This document shows positions 27,639-35,704 of a stretch of DNA of 64,000 bases, piece after piece (position 1 is the first letter of the stretch; the number at the start of each line of letters is the position of its first letter). This DNA is from Halobaculum sp. MBLA0147. Its GTDB lineage: Archaea > Halobacteriota > Halobacteria > Halobacteriales > Haloferacaceae. The position numbers were made by a program, and so were the translations under genes. The stretch covers positions 1,054,001-1,118,000 of the forward strand of contig NZ_JBGKAD010000001.1 in NCBI RefSeq assembly GCF_041361345.1, read 5' to 3'. The notes beneath the pieces are model-generated. The model saw nothing but the letters and a program-made list of their open reading frames with translations. It ran no database searches and was not told the origin of the DNA.

Positions 27639-27821
27639 GTGCACAGTCTCGTCGCCGCCGACCTCCTCGCGGTCGCCGGACGCGTGACCGCCGCGAGTGC
27701 CACCGCGACCCCCACGCCGACCGGCACGAGCGTCTCGACCGTCGGCACCGCCGGGTTCGGCTTCGTCGTCGCCGTCGTCGCCGTCGCCGTCGCCGCCCTG
27801 TTGTCTCGGCGACGCGAGTGA
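27639..27821 (+). CDS. Tiny exported protein with PGF-CTERM-like sorting end
   Basis: Sixty residues: a hydrophobic N-terminus (MHSLVAADLLAVAG, perhaps a signal), a short S/T/P linker (ATATPTPTGTSVSTVG), then GFGFVVAVVAVAVAALLSRR. The last part has the layout of the PGF-CTERM signal recognized by archaeosortase A: a GF pair, one membrane helix and a basic end, though the proline of PGF is alanine here. Apart from the signals almost no mature protein remains. It could be a minimal lipid-anchored surface peptide or a decayed gene. Confidence 0.55.
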   Translation: MHSLVAADLLAVAGRVTAASATATPTPTGTSVSTVGTAGFGFVVAVVAVAVAALLSRRRE

Positions 27822-27980
27822 ACGGGACCGACCACGTGATCCGGTGTCTCGGTCGACGGTAGAGTGGTTCCAATCACCACTAGGAATGGGGGCGGAGGAC
27901 TGTCGGTTGGAGTGTACGAAGCGAGAACGGTGTCGACGAGCGACCACTCACGGCTGGTCGGTGTCGTGTCGGCAGGAGAG

Positions 27981-28055
27981 TAGCGGGAGGTAGATTTGAA
28001 CTACCGATCTCCGGGTTATGAGCCCGGCGGAATCTCCTGGCTATCCCATCCCGCT
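27981..28055 (-). tRNA. Initiator tRNA-Met (anticodon CAU)
   Basis: On the minus strand the gene begins AGCGGGA and ends TCCCGCT plus discriminator A. The A1-U72 pair at the top of the acceptor and the three consecutive G-C pairs in the anticodon stem (CCGGG-CTCATAA-CCCGG) are features of archaeal initiator tRNA. T arm is GGTAG-TTCAAAT-CTACC. No intron, in contrast to haloarchaeal elongator tRNA-Met, and no encoded CCA. A TATA-like GCTTACATG lies about 24-33 bases upstream. Confidence 0.93.
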
Positions 28056-28260
28056 ACCAGAACGCAACCGGGCGCAACATGTAAGCGTTGCGTTCTGTCC
28101 CCACGCCGTCCGACGGTCACACGTTCACATACCGCGTCGCCGCCACACTGTCCCGTCACGTCCGGTGGGACGCGCGGCGCCGGCGGTCGTCGTCACCGGC
28201 ACCGGTCACGTCTCGCACGGCAGAAGGTACGACCACTCCCGACACGAGGTGCGCTCACGT

Positions 28261-28713
28261 TCAGGCCGCGACGCGCCAGGTGAACAGACTCTCGGCGACG
28301 TAGTTGAGCACCATCCCGAGGCCGATGCCGATCCCGTTGGCGACCGTCGGCCAGAAGTCGAGCCCGAACACGAGGAGTCGCACGTCGGTCCAAGCGGTCA
28401 ACGCGTGGAGTGCAGCGAACGACACCGCGAGCCCACCGAGGCGGACGGTGTGCGAGCGGAGCCAGCGGCGCGGGAGCGAGTCGTCGTCCGCGCCGTGCCC
28501 GTCGAACGTCCAGTTGTCGTTGAGGAGGAACATCGTCGAGATCGACGCCTCCGCGCCGACCGCCTTCGCCGCGAGCGGGCCGACGCCGGCGAGGGTCGTC
28601 AACAGCGCGACGATCACCTGTTCCAGCGTCGCGCCGACCACGCCGACGGAGACGAACTGTCCGATCCGAGTCGTCGAGGCCAGTGCGTCGAGCGTGCGCT
28701 GCTCGTCACTCAC
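28261..28713 (-). CDS. GtrA-family membrane protein
   Basis: A 150-residue protein with four hydrophobic segments (GQFVSVGVVGATLEQVIVAL, then LAAKAVGAEASISTMFLLND, LGGLAVSFAALHAL and VANGIGIGLGMVLNYVAE). This is the GtrA/DPMS-like family, which helps flip or anchor polyprenyl-linked sugars. The motif FLLNDNWTF is typical. GTG 28713 overlaps the end of the GT2 gene by eight bases, so the pair acts together in glycan synthesis. Confidence 0.87.
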   Translation of the reverse strand: MSDEQRTLDALASTTRIGQFVSVGVVGATLEQVIVALLTTLAGVGPLAAKAVGAEASISTMFLLNDNWTFDGHGADDDSLPRRWLRSHTVRLGGLAVSFAALHALTAWTDVRLLVFGLDFWPTVANGIGIGLGMVLNYVAESLFTWRVAA

Positions 28714-29515
28714 CGCCGACCCCTCCGGTGTCCTCCGGGACGCGGTCGTCGTCCGTCCGGTCGCGGTCGACGAGCGCCGTCTCGTCGTCGGTCGACAACA
28801 GTCGGTGGAGCCGGTCGTCACGCAACAGTCGCGCACGGTGGCGGGCGACGAACAGCCCGCGAGCCATGTCGAGGGTGTCGGAGACCGGCGAGACCGTCGA
28901 GCCGGGCTGATCCTCCCAGACGACCGGCACCTCGTGGACGCGGTACTCTAGCGCCGCCGTGACGGCGACGAGTTCGATGTCCCAGGCGAACCCCGGCTCG
29001 TAGAGGTGTGGTGCCACGTCACGCCACGCACTCGCGGCGATCGCCTTCGCGCCACACTGGTAGTCGTACAACGGCGCGGCGAGCAGTCGGCGAGCGATCC
29101 ACGCGAACCCGTCGCCGAGGAACCGCCGTGCGAACGTCTGGTGAGACTCGACGGTCGCGTCGGGGTGACGACGCGACCCGACGGCGAGGTCCGCTCGCCC
29201 GTCCGAGACGGGTGCGACCACGTCCGCGAGCGAACTCGCGGGTGTCGCCCCGTCGGCGTCGGCGAACGCCAACACGTCCGTCGAGAGCGCCTCGAACCCG
29301 TCCGTGATCGCGCCACCCTTGCCACGACGACGGCGGACGACCGAGCAGTCGACCCACTCGGGCACGGCGAGGTCCGTCCCGCCGGGGTCGGGGGCGTCCA
29401 ACTCCACGCGGACGACGTCCGGATCGACGGTCTGGCGGACGGACCGGAGGTACGCACGGAGCCGCTCGGGGTCTGGACGGAAGGCGGGGACCACGACCCC
29501 AAGGGTCGTCGACAT
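28706..29515 (-). CDS. GT2 glycosyltransferase, dolichyl-phosphate sugar synthase-like
   Basis: A 269-residue cytoplasmic transferase: N-terminal GVVVPAFRPDPERLRAYLRS, the nucleotide/metal motif LAFADADGATP, and DYQCGAKAIAASAWR with the later WDIELVAVTAALEYRVHEVPVVW, typical of dolichyl-phosphate glucosyl/mannosyl transferases. The start at 29,515 is fixed by a minus-strand TATA box GCTTTTTGTC. It is coupled to GtrA, so it probably charges a lipid carrier for N-glycosylation or exopolysaccharide. Confidence 0.85.
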   Translation of the reverse strand: MSTTLGVVVPAFRPDPERLRAYLRSVRQTVDPDVVRVELDAPDPGGTDLAVPEWVDCSVVRRRRGKGGAITDGFEALSTDVLAFADADGATPASSLADVVAPVSDGRADLAVGSRRHPDATVESHQTFARRFLGDGFAWIARRLLAAPLYDYQCGAKAIAASAWRDVAPHLYEPGFAWDIELVAVTAALEYRVHEVPVVWEDQPGSTVSPVSDTLDMARGLFVARHRARLLRDDRLHRLLSTDDETALVDRDRTDDDRVPEDTGGVGGE

Positions 29516-29537
29516 GCGACTCGCTACCCGTGGCCAG

Positions 29538-29547
29538 GACAAAAAGC
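29538..29547 (-). promoter_or_regulatory. TATA box of the GT2-GtrA operon
   Basis: GCTTTTTGTC on the minus strand, 23-32 bases before the ATG at 29,515. It excludes the much longer open frame that extends upstream to 30,733. Confidence 0.65.
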
Positions 29548-29649
29548 GCACGGAACCCGTCGTCGGCTCGCGGTGACGACACGACCACCGCACGACGGCC
29601 GAGGTGCGGTGGGGGACGCGTCTCGACGGCGACTGCGGGCTTTCAGGGT

Positions 29650-29659
29650 TCTTTTGTAG
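29650..29659 (+). promoter_or_regulatory. TATA box of the small acidic protein gene
   Basis: TCTTTTGTAG ends 22 bases before ATG 29681, divergent from the GT2-GtrA promoter about 100 bases away. Confidence 0.6.
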
Positions 29660-29680
29660 TGGCGCGCCGAATCGCGGCGT

Positions 29681-29881
29681 ATGACGGAGTTCAACGAAGA
29701 CGACCGTGTCGAGTTGACGGACGACCACAGTGACTTCGACGGCCAAGTCGGCGTCGTCACACAGGTGATGGAGACGATGTTCGGCGACGCGACCTACACG
29801 GTCAACTTCGAGGAGGGACAGGAACAGGGTGTCCCCGCCGACCAACTCGAGCTCGTCGAAGCCGCCGGCGACGAGGAGTGA
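29681..29881 (+). CDS. Small acidic SH3/KOW-like protein
   Basis: Sixty-six residues with a predicted small beta-barrel pattern: DRVELTDDHSDFDGQVGVVT, then ATYTVNFEEGQEQGVPADQL. The alternation of beta strands around a GxxGxV turn resembles DUF1918/KOW-type domains. No catalytic residues are seen and its role is unknown. A TATA box at the leaderless distance and good haloarchaeal codon usage support expression. Confidence 0.7.
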   Translation: MTEFNEDDRVELTDDHSDFDGQVGVVTQVMETMFGDATYTVNFEEGQEQGVPADQLELVEAAGDEE

Positions 29882-29998
29882 CTCCGACCGGGGCGGCGCC
29901 GAGCGGGTAGCGTCCACCCCGCGACGAGGCGCCCCCGCGACGCTCCCCGTCGGCACCCGATTCGAACCCTTTTGTCCCCCAGCCACGTACCGGTCGGT

Positions 29999-30475
29999 AT
30001 GGCTCGTGTACCCTTCCACTACGTCGACCTCCGTGCGTTCTCGTACGCGACAGAGGACGACCGTCGCGTCGAGGACGCCCTGCGGACCTTCCTCCCGGAG
30101 GAGTTCCCGGTCGACACAGACACCGTCGAGGGGCACAACGGCGACCGGATCGCGACGCTGTCGGCGCGCGTCGAGAACGCCGACGACGTGCGCCACGTCC
30201 TCTCGGAGTTGGCGACCCTCGACGAGATCGACCGCGTGGTGCGGGAGTTGGACGACCGCGTGGACGACAACTGTGCGCTGTTCCTCCGTCTCGACAAACA
30301 GGCAGCCTTCGGCGGTCGCGTCCGCCTCGGCGAGGGGCTCACCCTCCGTGCGAAGGTGGAGGCGTACCCCGCCGACCGCGAGAACGCCGTCGAGAACGCC
30401 ACCGAAGTACTGACCAGACTTCGCGACGAGCGGGCCGAGACCGACGGCACGGAGCGGTCGCACCCGGCGGAGTGA
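29999..30475 (+). CDS. RNA-binding protein of the PF01877 family
   Basis: A 158-residue protein starting MARVPFHYVDLRAFSYATED. The family is annotated as archaeal RNA-binding or exosome-associated, with a ferredoxin-like fold. The conserved EGHNGDRIATLSARVEN and LFLRLDKQAAFGGRVRL segments are present. CTTTTGTC 23-30 bases upstream sets ATG 29999. The exact RNA target is unknown. Confidence 0.78.
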   Translation: MARVPFHYVDLRAFSYATEDDRRVEDALRTFLPEEFPVDTDTVEGHNGDRIATLSARVENADDVRHVLSELATLDEIDRVVRELDDRVDDNCALFLRLDKQAAFGGRVRLGEGLTLRAKVEAYPADRENAVENATEVLTRLRDERAETDGTERSHPAE

Positions 30476-30524
30476 GAGACGAGCGGCGGACCCCACCAGG
30501 AGTCTCGGGTACCCTGCCGAGCGC

Positions 30525-31463
30525 TCAGTCCGCCGGGTCGCCAGTCTCGAGACTCTCCTCGACGTCGGCGAGCGCCTCCGAGTCCGTCCGCGGGAGCCGA
30601 TCCCGGAGTCGGCGGACGACCGCGCGTGTCTCGGCGAACTCCGCCTCGGCGACGGCCCGGACGAGCGCGGCGGCGCGGCGGGTCCGGGCGCGACGCCACG
30701 ACTCCTCGCGGGCCTCGTACGTGCGGACGGCACGCAGTAGGTCTACCTTCGAGAACTCCGGCCAGTAGGGGGTACAGAAGTACACCGCCGCCTCGTTGCC
30801 GTTGGCGTGCCACGGGAGGAAGTTCGAGGTTCGCTCGTCCCCGCCGGTCCGGACGATCAGGTCCACGTCTCGTACCGGGCTGTCGTACAGTCGCGACTCC
30901 ACCTCGTCGGCGTCGACGGCCGCCGGCGCCAGCTCGCCCGCCGCCACGTCGCTGGCGACCGCCCGCACCGCGGACAGCAGTTCGTTGCGACCGCCGTACG
31001 CCAGCGCGATGTTGAGCGTGAACGAGTCGTAGCCGCTGGTCCGACGCTGTGCGTACCGCACCGCCTCGCGGACGTGGTCCGGGAGCATCGCCACGTCCCC
31101 CAGCACGCGGATCTGGACACCCTGGTCGTGGACGCGGTCGGCGTCCGCGAACTCGCGGAGCTTCCGCTCCATCAGGTCGAACAGCGGTTCCAGTTCCTCG
31201 TCCGGGCGCTCGAAGTTCTCCGTCGAGAAGGCGTACAGGGTCAGCTCCTCGACGCCGAGGTCGGCACACCAGTCGAGCACCTGCTCGGTCGTCTCCGCGC
31301 CGGCCCGGTGCCCGTCGGGCGCGTCGCCACCCTGCGACCGGGCGTAGCGTCTGTTCCCGTCCTGGATGATCGCGACGTGTTCGGGGACGCCGTCGATCTC
31401 CCGCCGGAGGAGCCGCTCGTAGGCCCCGTCGATCACTCCCCGGAGTGACGTGCCCTGGATCAC
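30525..31463 (-). CDS. uppS: Undecaprenyl/polyprenyl diphosphate synthase (cis-prenyltransferase)
   Basis: Adds isopentenyl units in cis to make the polyprenyl carrier lipid (dolichol precursor) for protein glycosylation. The 312-residue sequence contains PEHVAIIQDGNRRYARSQG (catalytic Asp), LYAFSTENFERPDEEL, TLNIALAYGGRNELL and DLIVRTGGDERTSNFLPWH, all diagnostic. GTG 31463 is preceded by a CATTAAG box at 31,486-31,492. A charged C-terminal extension of about 50 residues follows the core. Confidence 0.93.
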   Translation of the reverse strand: MIQGTSLRGVIDGAYERLLRREIDGVPEHVAIIQDGNRRYARSQGGDAPDGHRAGAETTEQVLDWCADLGVEELTLYAFSTENFERPDEELEPLFDLMERKLREFADADRVHDQGVQIRVLGDVAMLPDHVREAVRYAQRRTSGYDSFTLNIALAYGGRNELLSAVRAVASDVAAGELAPAAVDADEVESRLYDSPVRDVDLIVRTGGDERTSNFLPWHANGNEAAVYFCTPYWPEFSKVDLLRAVRTYEAREESWRRARTRRAAALVRAVAEAEFAETRAVVRRLRDRLPRTDSEALADVEESLETGDPAD

Positions 31464-31618
31464 TACGTCTCCGTGCGGTTGCGGGCTTAATGTGTTTTGT
31501 GAGTTTCTCTCGACACGACTCACGAACCGCCGGCGAGGGTGTGGCTCGGGGTGACGGCGGGCCCGAGAGTGACGACGGTGCCCGGCCACCGAGACCGGTC
31601 GCCGGTCGTCGCCCGCAG

Positions 31619-32575
31619 TCACTCGCCGCCGTCGGGGCGGGCGGGTTCCTCCGCCGGCCCGTCGACGACGGTCACGTCGCCGGTGAGTTGGCGGTGGACG
31701 TACGGCATGTCGATCCCCTCGGCGTCGAACCGTTCTTTCACCGCGGCGACGAGCTCCGAGCGCGCGCCGACGTAGTCGCCCCGCGTCGGGTCTTCGATCC
31801 AGTAGCGGGCCTGGAGGCCGACCGCGGAGTCGCCCAGTTCCGTCACCCGGATCGACGGGCCGGGGTCGTCGAGGATGTCGTCGACGCCGCGTGCCTCCTC
31901 CAGGATGCACTCGCGGGCGTGGGCGATGTCGTCGTCGTAGCCGATGCCGAATGTGAACTTCCCGCGGAGCGTGCGGTACGCGACGGGGTTGACGATGGCG
32001 TCCGTCGCGAGGTCGCTGTTCGGGACGGTGATCTGCTCGTTGTCGAACGTCTGGACTCGCGTCACGCGGAGGTCGATGTCGCGGACGATCCCCTCGCCGT
32101 CGGACCACTCGATCCAGTCGCCGACCTCGAACGGCTTGTCCTTGAGGATGAAGATCCCCGCGACGAAGTTGCCGATGAGGTCCTGTGCCGCGAACCCGAC
32201 CGCCAGCGCCAGCGCGGACCCGAAGGTGGCGAACGCCGTCAGGAACGCCCCGAACCCGGAGACGGTGAACGCCACCGCGACGGCGGCGAAGACGACCGCG
32301 GCGTTGACGATGCTCTCTCCGAGACTCTCGACCGTCTCGTCGAAGCCACGACTCGACAGGACGCGTCTGACCAGTGGGGCGACGACACGCGACCCCAGCA
32401 GGTAGACGACGAGGAAGGCCAAGACGAACGTCGCCACCGTCGCCACGTAGCCGATCACGGTGTCGACGACCTCCTCCCGAGTGATCCCCTGGAACTGTGC
32501 GAGTGGGTTCGTCTGTGCGAGCCCCCACGCCGTCGCGTCGGCGCCAGCCGCCCGCAGCGTCGTACTCCCGACCAT
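31619..32575 (-). CDS. MscS-family mechanosensitive channel
   Basis: A 318-residue small-conductance channel that releases solutes on osmotic downshock. Two hydrophobic segments precede the pore helix FGSALALAVGFAAQDLIGNFVAG, which is followed by the conserved beta domain KDKPFEVGDWIEWSDGEGIV and NEQITVPNSDLATDAI. The C-terminal cytoplasmic vestibule is present. A TATA box at 32,598-32,605 fixes ATG 32575. Confidence 0.92.
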   Translation of the reverse strand: MVGSTTLRAAGADATAWGLAQTNPLAQFQGITREEVVDTVIGYVATVATFVLAFLVVYLLGSRVVAPLVRRVLSSRGFDETVESLGESIVNAAVVFAAVAVAFTVSGFGAFLTAFATFGSALALAVGFAAQDLIGNFVAGIFILKDKPFEVGDWIEWSDGEGIVRDIDLRVTRVQTFDNEQITVPNSDLATDAIVNPVAYRTLRGKFTFGIGYDDDIAHARECILEEARGVDDILDDPGPSIRVTELGDSAVGLQARYWIEDPTRGDYVGARSELVAAVKERFDAEGIDMPYVHRQLTGDVTVVDGPAEEPARPDGGE

Positions 32576-32597
32576 AGCCACCGCAACACCGGCGCAG

Positions 32598-32605
32598 TAC
32601 AAAAG
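32598..32605 (-). promoter_or_regulatory. TATA box of the MscS gene
   Basis: CTTTTGTA on the minus strand, ending 23 bases before the ATG at 32,575; it excludes a longer start near 32,746. Confidence 0.65.
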
Positions 32606-32767
32606 TACCCCGGCGACGGCGGTGGGAGATACCCGACGCACGAAAGGGTGGAGTCGGATCTGCGGTGAGGTGGTGTCGGACACGCGGCGAGCGCCTCCGG
32701 CTGGCGTCGGACACCCCGGCCTCGGACCCACCCGAGAGTTCTTCACCGGCGGCCGTCACCTGCGAAC

Positions 32768-33568
32768 GTGAGTACCGACCACGTCCGCGAGCCGTACGAT
32801 CCCGACGCGGAGCACGCCTACCCGGACCACAAGCTCAACGAGGTGCTGCCGGTGATCCGGGACGACCCGGAGATCCAGACGTACCTCCGGGCGCAGAACG
32901 TCAACGCCGTCACCCGCAAGGGGTACAACGACCACGGCGCCAAACACATCGAGATCGTCCGCAACCGCGCGCTGACGCTGTACGACCTGCTGAAACGCGG
33001 CGGCGTGGCGTTCAACGGTGCCAGCGAACAGGGGCTCGAGGAGGCCGACGAGCCGGTGATCGTCGCCCTCGCGGCGACACTGCACGACGTGGGCCACGTC
33101 GTCCACCGCGACGAACACGCCTACTACTCCATCCCGCTCGCGGCGGACCTGCTCGATCGGCTCCTCCCGGAGTTCTACGACACGGAGGGTGTCGTCCGGA
33201 TGAAGGGGGAGGTGTTGCACGCGATCCTCTGTCACCACACCGAGGAGGACCCGCTGACGACGGAGGCGGGCGTGATCCGCGTCGCGGACGCCCTCGACAT
33301 GGAGCGCGGTCGCTCGCGGATGCCGTACAAGAAGGGGTCGCGCGGGATCGACACGCTGTCCTCGCAGGCGATCAAACGCGTCTCCCTCCAAGAGGGGAAC
33401 GGTCGGGCCGTGCTCGTCGAGATCGAGATGGCCGGCGCCGTCGGCGTCTACCAGGTAGACAACCTGCTGAAGGCGAAGCTCCGCAACTCCGGGATCGAAG
33501 ACGACGTGCGGATCGTCGCGATCAACAAGACCGAAGACGACGCCTTGGTCGAACGGATCGAGTTGTAG
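32768..33568 (+). CDS. HD-domain phosphohydrolase
   Basis: A 266-residue metal-dependent phosphohydrolase. The HD metal site is visible as GYNDHGAKHIEIVRNRAL (first His) and VALAATLHDVGHVVHRDEHA (His-Asp pair), with further acids in RVADALDMERGRSRM. Such proteins hydrolyse nucleotides or cyclic nucleotides, but the substrate cannot be read. GTG 32768 is about 30 bases after AGTTCTTC, a weak promoter. Confidence 0.85.
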   Translation: MSTDHVREPYDPDAEHAYPDHKLNEVLPVIRDDPEIQTYLRAQNVNAVTRKGYNDHGAKHIEIVRNRALTLYDLLKRGGVAFNGASEQGLEEADEPVIVALAATLHDVGHVVHRDEHAYYSIPLAADLLDRLLPEFYDTEGVVRMKGEVLHAILCHHTEEDPLTTEAGVIRVADALDMERGRSRMPYKKGSRGIDTLSSQAIKRVSLQEGNGRAVLVEIEMAGAVGVYQVDNLLKAKLRNSGIEDDVRIVAINKTEDDALVERIEL

Positions 33569-33675
33569 TTCGCCGTCGTACGGCTCGGAACGACGGACTC
33601 GAGGCGAACGCAGTGAGTAGCCGACTCTGGCGTGTCGGTGTGGGTGTCCGTCTCGCACCCTTCCGCGATAATCGA

Positions 33676-33683
33676 GTTTAAAC
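33676..33683 (+). promoter_or_regulatory. TATA box of the MFS transporter gene
   Basis: GTTTAAAC, 28-35 bases before GTG 33711. It favours this GTG over the in-frame ATG at 33,693, which would lie too close to the box. Confidence 0.6.
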
Positions 33684-33710
33684 GCCACCGGGGTGTTTCG
33701 ATACGTAACG

Positions 33711-35015
33711 GTGGCTCGGTTCGGTAACTCCATCGCACTGTTGCGGGACAGAGAGTTCGCCGCCCTCGCGGGGACGGCGTTCGCCAGGAGTCAGGCGTAC
33801 TCGACGATCCTGATCGCGCTGGCGCTGTACGCCGACCAGTTCGGCACGACGGGGTTCGTCGAGGGGCTGTTCGGCACCGGCTTCGCCGTCGTGCAGCTGT
33901 TGATCGTCCTCCCGCTGGGCCGGCAGGTGGACAAGGGGAACGCCAAGCGCTGGCTGCTCGGCGGGCTGGCGTTGAACGTGCTCGTCTTCTTCGGGTTCAT
34001 GCTCGTGGAGTCGTCCGTCCACGTCATCCTGATCCGGATGGTGCAGGGTGTCGGCGCGAGCATCCTCTGGATCACCGGCTCGACGGTGATCGGCACCATC
34101 TCGCCGGACGACGAGAACGGGCGGTGGCTCGGCTCGTACAACCAGGTGGCGGCGTTCTCCTCGTTGGCCGGGGACGCGGTCGGCGGCTACCTGCTGTACA
34201 CCTACGACTTCACGTTCACCTACGTCGTGTTGACCGCCATCACCATCGCGGCGTTCCTGCTCGTGTTCGCGTTCCTGCGCGACGACCCCGGCGGCGGCGT
34301 GGAGGCCGACGCCGGCAGCGGCCGCGAGACGCTGCGGGCACTCCTGTCGCTCCCGATGGTGAAGGCGCTCGTGCTCTTCCGCGTCGCCTTCTCCGTCGGG
34401 AAGATGGCGGTGATCATCTTCCTCCCGATCCTCGCGCGGACGGAGTTCGGCATCAACGCCCTCGTCATCGGGTGGATCCTCGCGGGTGGGAAACTCACCA
34501 AGTCGCTCACCCAGGGGTACGTCGGCGACCTCTCGGACCGCGTCGGCAAGAAGCAGTACTTCGTCGTCGTCGGGGCGCTGTTGTACGGCGTCGGCACCGC
34601 GTTGATCCCGCTGTCGTTCTACTTCGAGGGGACGATGACGCCGTTCCGCGTCCGGGCGTTCGGCGGCGTCCAGGAGTTGGGTGGCGCGTTCTTCGCACTC
34701 TTCGCCGCCTACGGCGTGCTCGGCGTCGCCGACAGCATCCGGCTGCCCGCGAGTATGGCACTGTTCGTCGAGGAGGGCGAGAAGTACGACTCCGTCGCCT
34801 CGAGTATGAGTCTCCGCTCCATCTCGTGGAAGGTAGGGCAGGTTGCGGGACCGGTCGGGATCGGGCTGATCAAGGACGTCGTCTCCGTCCAGGTGGCGTT
34901 CTACACGGCGGCGGCGTTCATCGTCTTCGCCTCCGGCGTGTTCTGGGTGGTGTTCACCGTCGCGACGCGGGCCGAAGACCGCGAGGGCGAGTTGGCCGTC
35001 GACCCCGGAGACTGA
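33711..35015 (+). CDS. Major facilitator superfamily transporter
   Basis: A 434-residue membrane protein with about 12 hydrophobic helices. Loop motifs of the superfamily are visible: LPLGRQVDKGNAKRWLLGGL (between helices 2 and 3) and QGYVGDLSDRVGKKQYFVVV in the second half. The central loop (GGGVEADAGSGRETLR) is acidic and short. Likely a drug or metabolite exporter of the DHA type, though the substrate is unknown. Start as argued from the promoter at 33,676. Confidence 0.85.
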   Translation: MARFGNSIALLRDREFAALAGTAFARSQAYSTILIALALYADQFGTTGFVEGLFGTGFAVVQLLIVLPLGRQVDKGNAKRWLLGGLALNVLVFFGFMLVESSVHVILIRMVQGVGASILWITGSTVIGTISPDDENGRWLGSYNQVAAFSSLAGDAVGGYLLYTYDFTFTYVVLTAITIAAFLLVFAFLRDDPGGGVEADAGSGRETLRALLSLPMVKALVLFRVAFSVGKMAVIIFLPILARTEFGINALVIGWILAGGKLTKSLTQGYVGDLSDRVGKKQYFVVVGALLYGVGTALIPLSFYFEGTMTPFRVRAFGGVQELGGAFFALFAAYGVLGVADSIRLPASMALFVEEGEKYDSVASSMSLRSISWKVGQVAGPVGIGLIKDVVSVQVAFYTAAAFIVFASGVFWVVFTVATRAEDREGELAVDPGD

Positions 35016-35178
35016 CGCGGGTGGGTCGTTCGGGTAGGTCGGAACGTCGACAGTTGCTGTCGTCTCGCGTCGGAGTGGTGGTGTGTCGGGCGGGAGTGGT
35101 GGTTTGTGTCGAGCGTGGTAGTCGTGCAGTGCATCGGACGGGGAAAGAGTCACCTATCGACACGAGTAGATCACAAGC

Positions 35179-35511
35179 GTGAGCGACACGGAGAGCGAGA
35201 TCACGCGCGTCTCGACGGACGGGCGGACGACGATTCCGAGAGGGATTCGGGAGCGGCTCGGAGTCGAGCCGGGTGATCGCGTTCGGTGGTCGGTGGACGG
35301 TGGCGCGGTGACGGTCGAGAAGGCGACGCCGGCGTCGACGCACGGTATCCTGCTGGCGGACGGCGTGACCGACGAGGAGCGGCGCGAGGTAGCCGAGGAG
35401 CTGGGCGAGTACGTGAGAGAGAAGCGGCGAGGTGAGTGGGGCGGGGAGTCGACGCGGGTGAACGCAGCAGATACGAGCCGGTCGGGTTCGGACCCCGATT
35501 CGTCGGAGTAG
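35179..35511 (+). CDS. AbrB/SpoVT-type DNA-binding protein
   Basis: A 110-residue protein whose first 50 residues form a swapped-hairpin AbrB domain (ITRVSTDGRTTIPRGIRERL, then GVEPGDRVRWSVDGGAVTVE). The C-terminal half is charged. Such proteins are often antitoxins paired with a PIN-domain VapC toxin, but no PIN gene follows; the next 190 bases show no MxxLDTxxxx-type start. It may act alone as a regulator or be the remnant of a toxin-antitoxin pair. Confidence 0.8.
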   Translation: MSDTESEITRVSTDGRTTIPRGIRERLGVEPGDRVRWSVDGGAVTVEKATPASTHGILLADGVTDEERREVAEELGEYVREKRRGEWGGESTRVNAADTSRSGSDPDSSE

Positions 35512-35672
35512 ACTCGGTGGGGGTCACACTGGACGAGTTCGCGGACACCGCGTACCGGCGGGTCGGAGACCCGTCGGGTCGAATCCGGCGTGGTCGCCGG
35601 TCGGAACGCAGACGCCGCCGTAGAGTAGTTCGAGGTCGAGATCTGCACCGGACACCGATCCGGAGGCCCGAC

Positions 35673-35681
35673 GTTTTTGTC
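35673..35681 (+). promoter_or_regulatory. TATA box of the chimeric lipoprotein gene
   Basis: GTTTTTGTC, 24-32 bases before ATG 35705; it supports that ATG over the one at 35,693. Confidence 0.6.
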
Positions 35682-35704
35682 GAACGGGGTCGTTGCGGAC
35701 ACCG

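Noticed and set aside
30525-32759. One 744-residue protein joining an Arg-rich part to UPP synthase
   Set aside because: The upstream part lies opposite or across the MscS gene in another frame; a TATA box at 31,486-31,492 marks the true start at GTG 31463.
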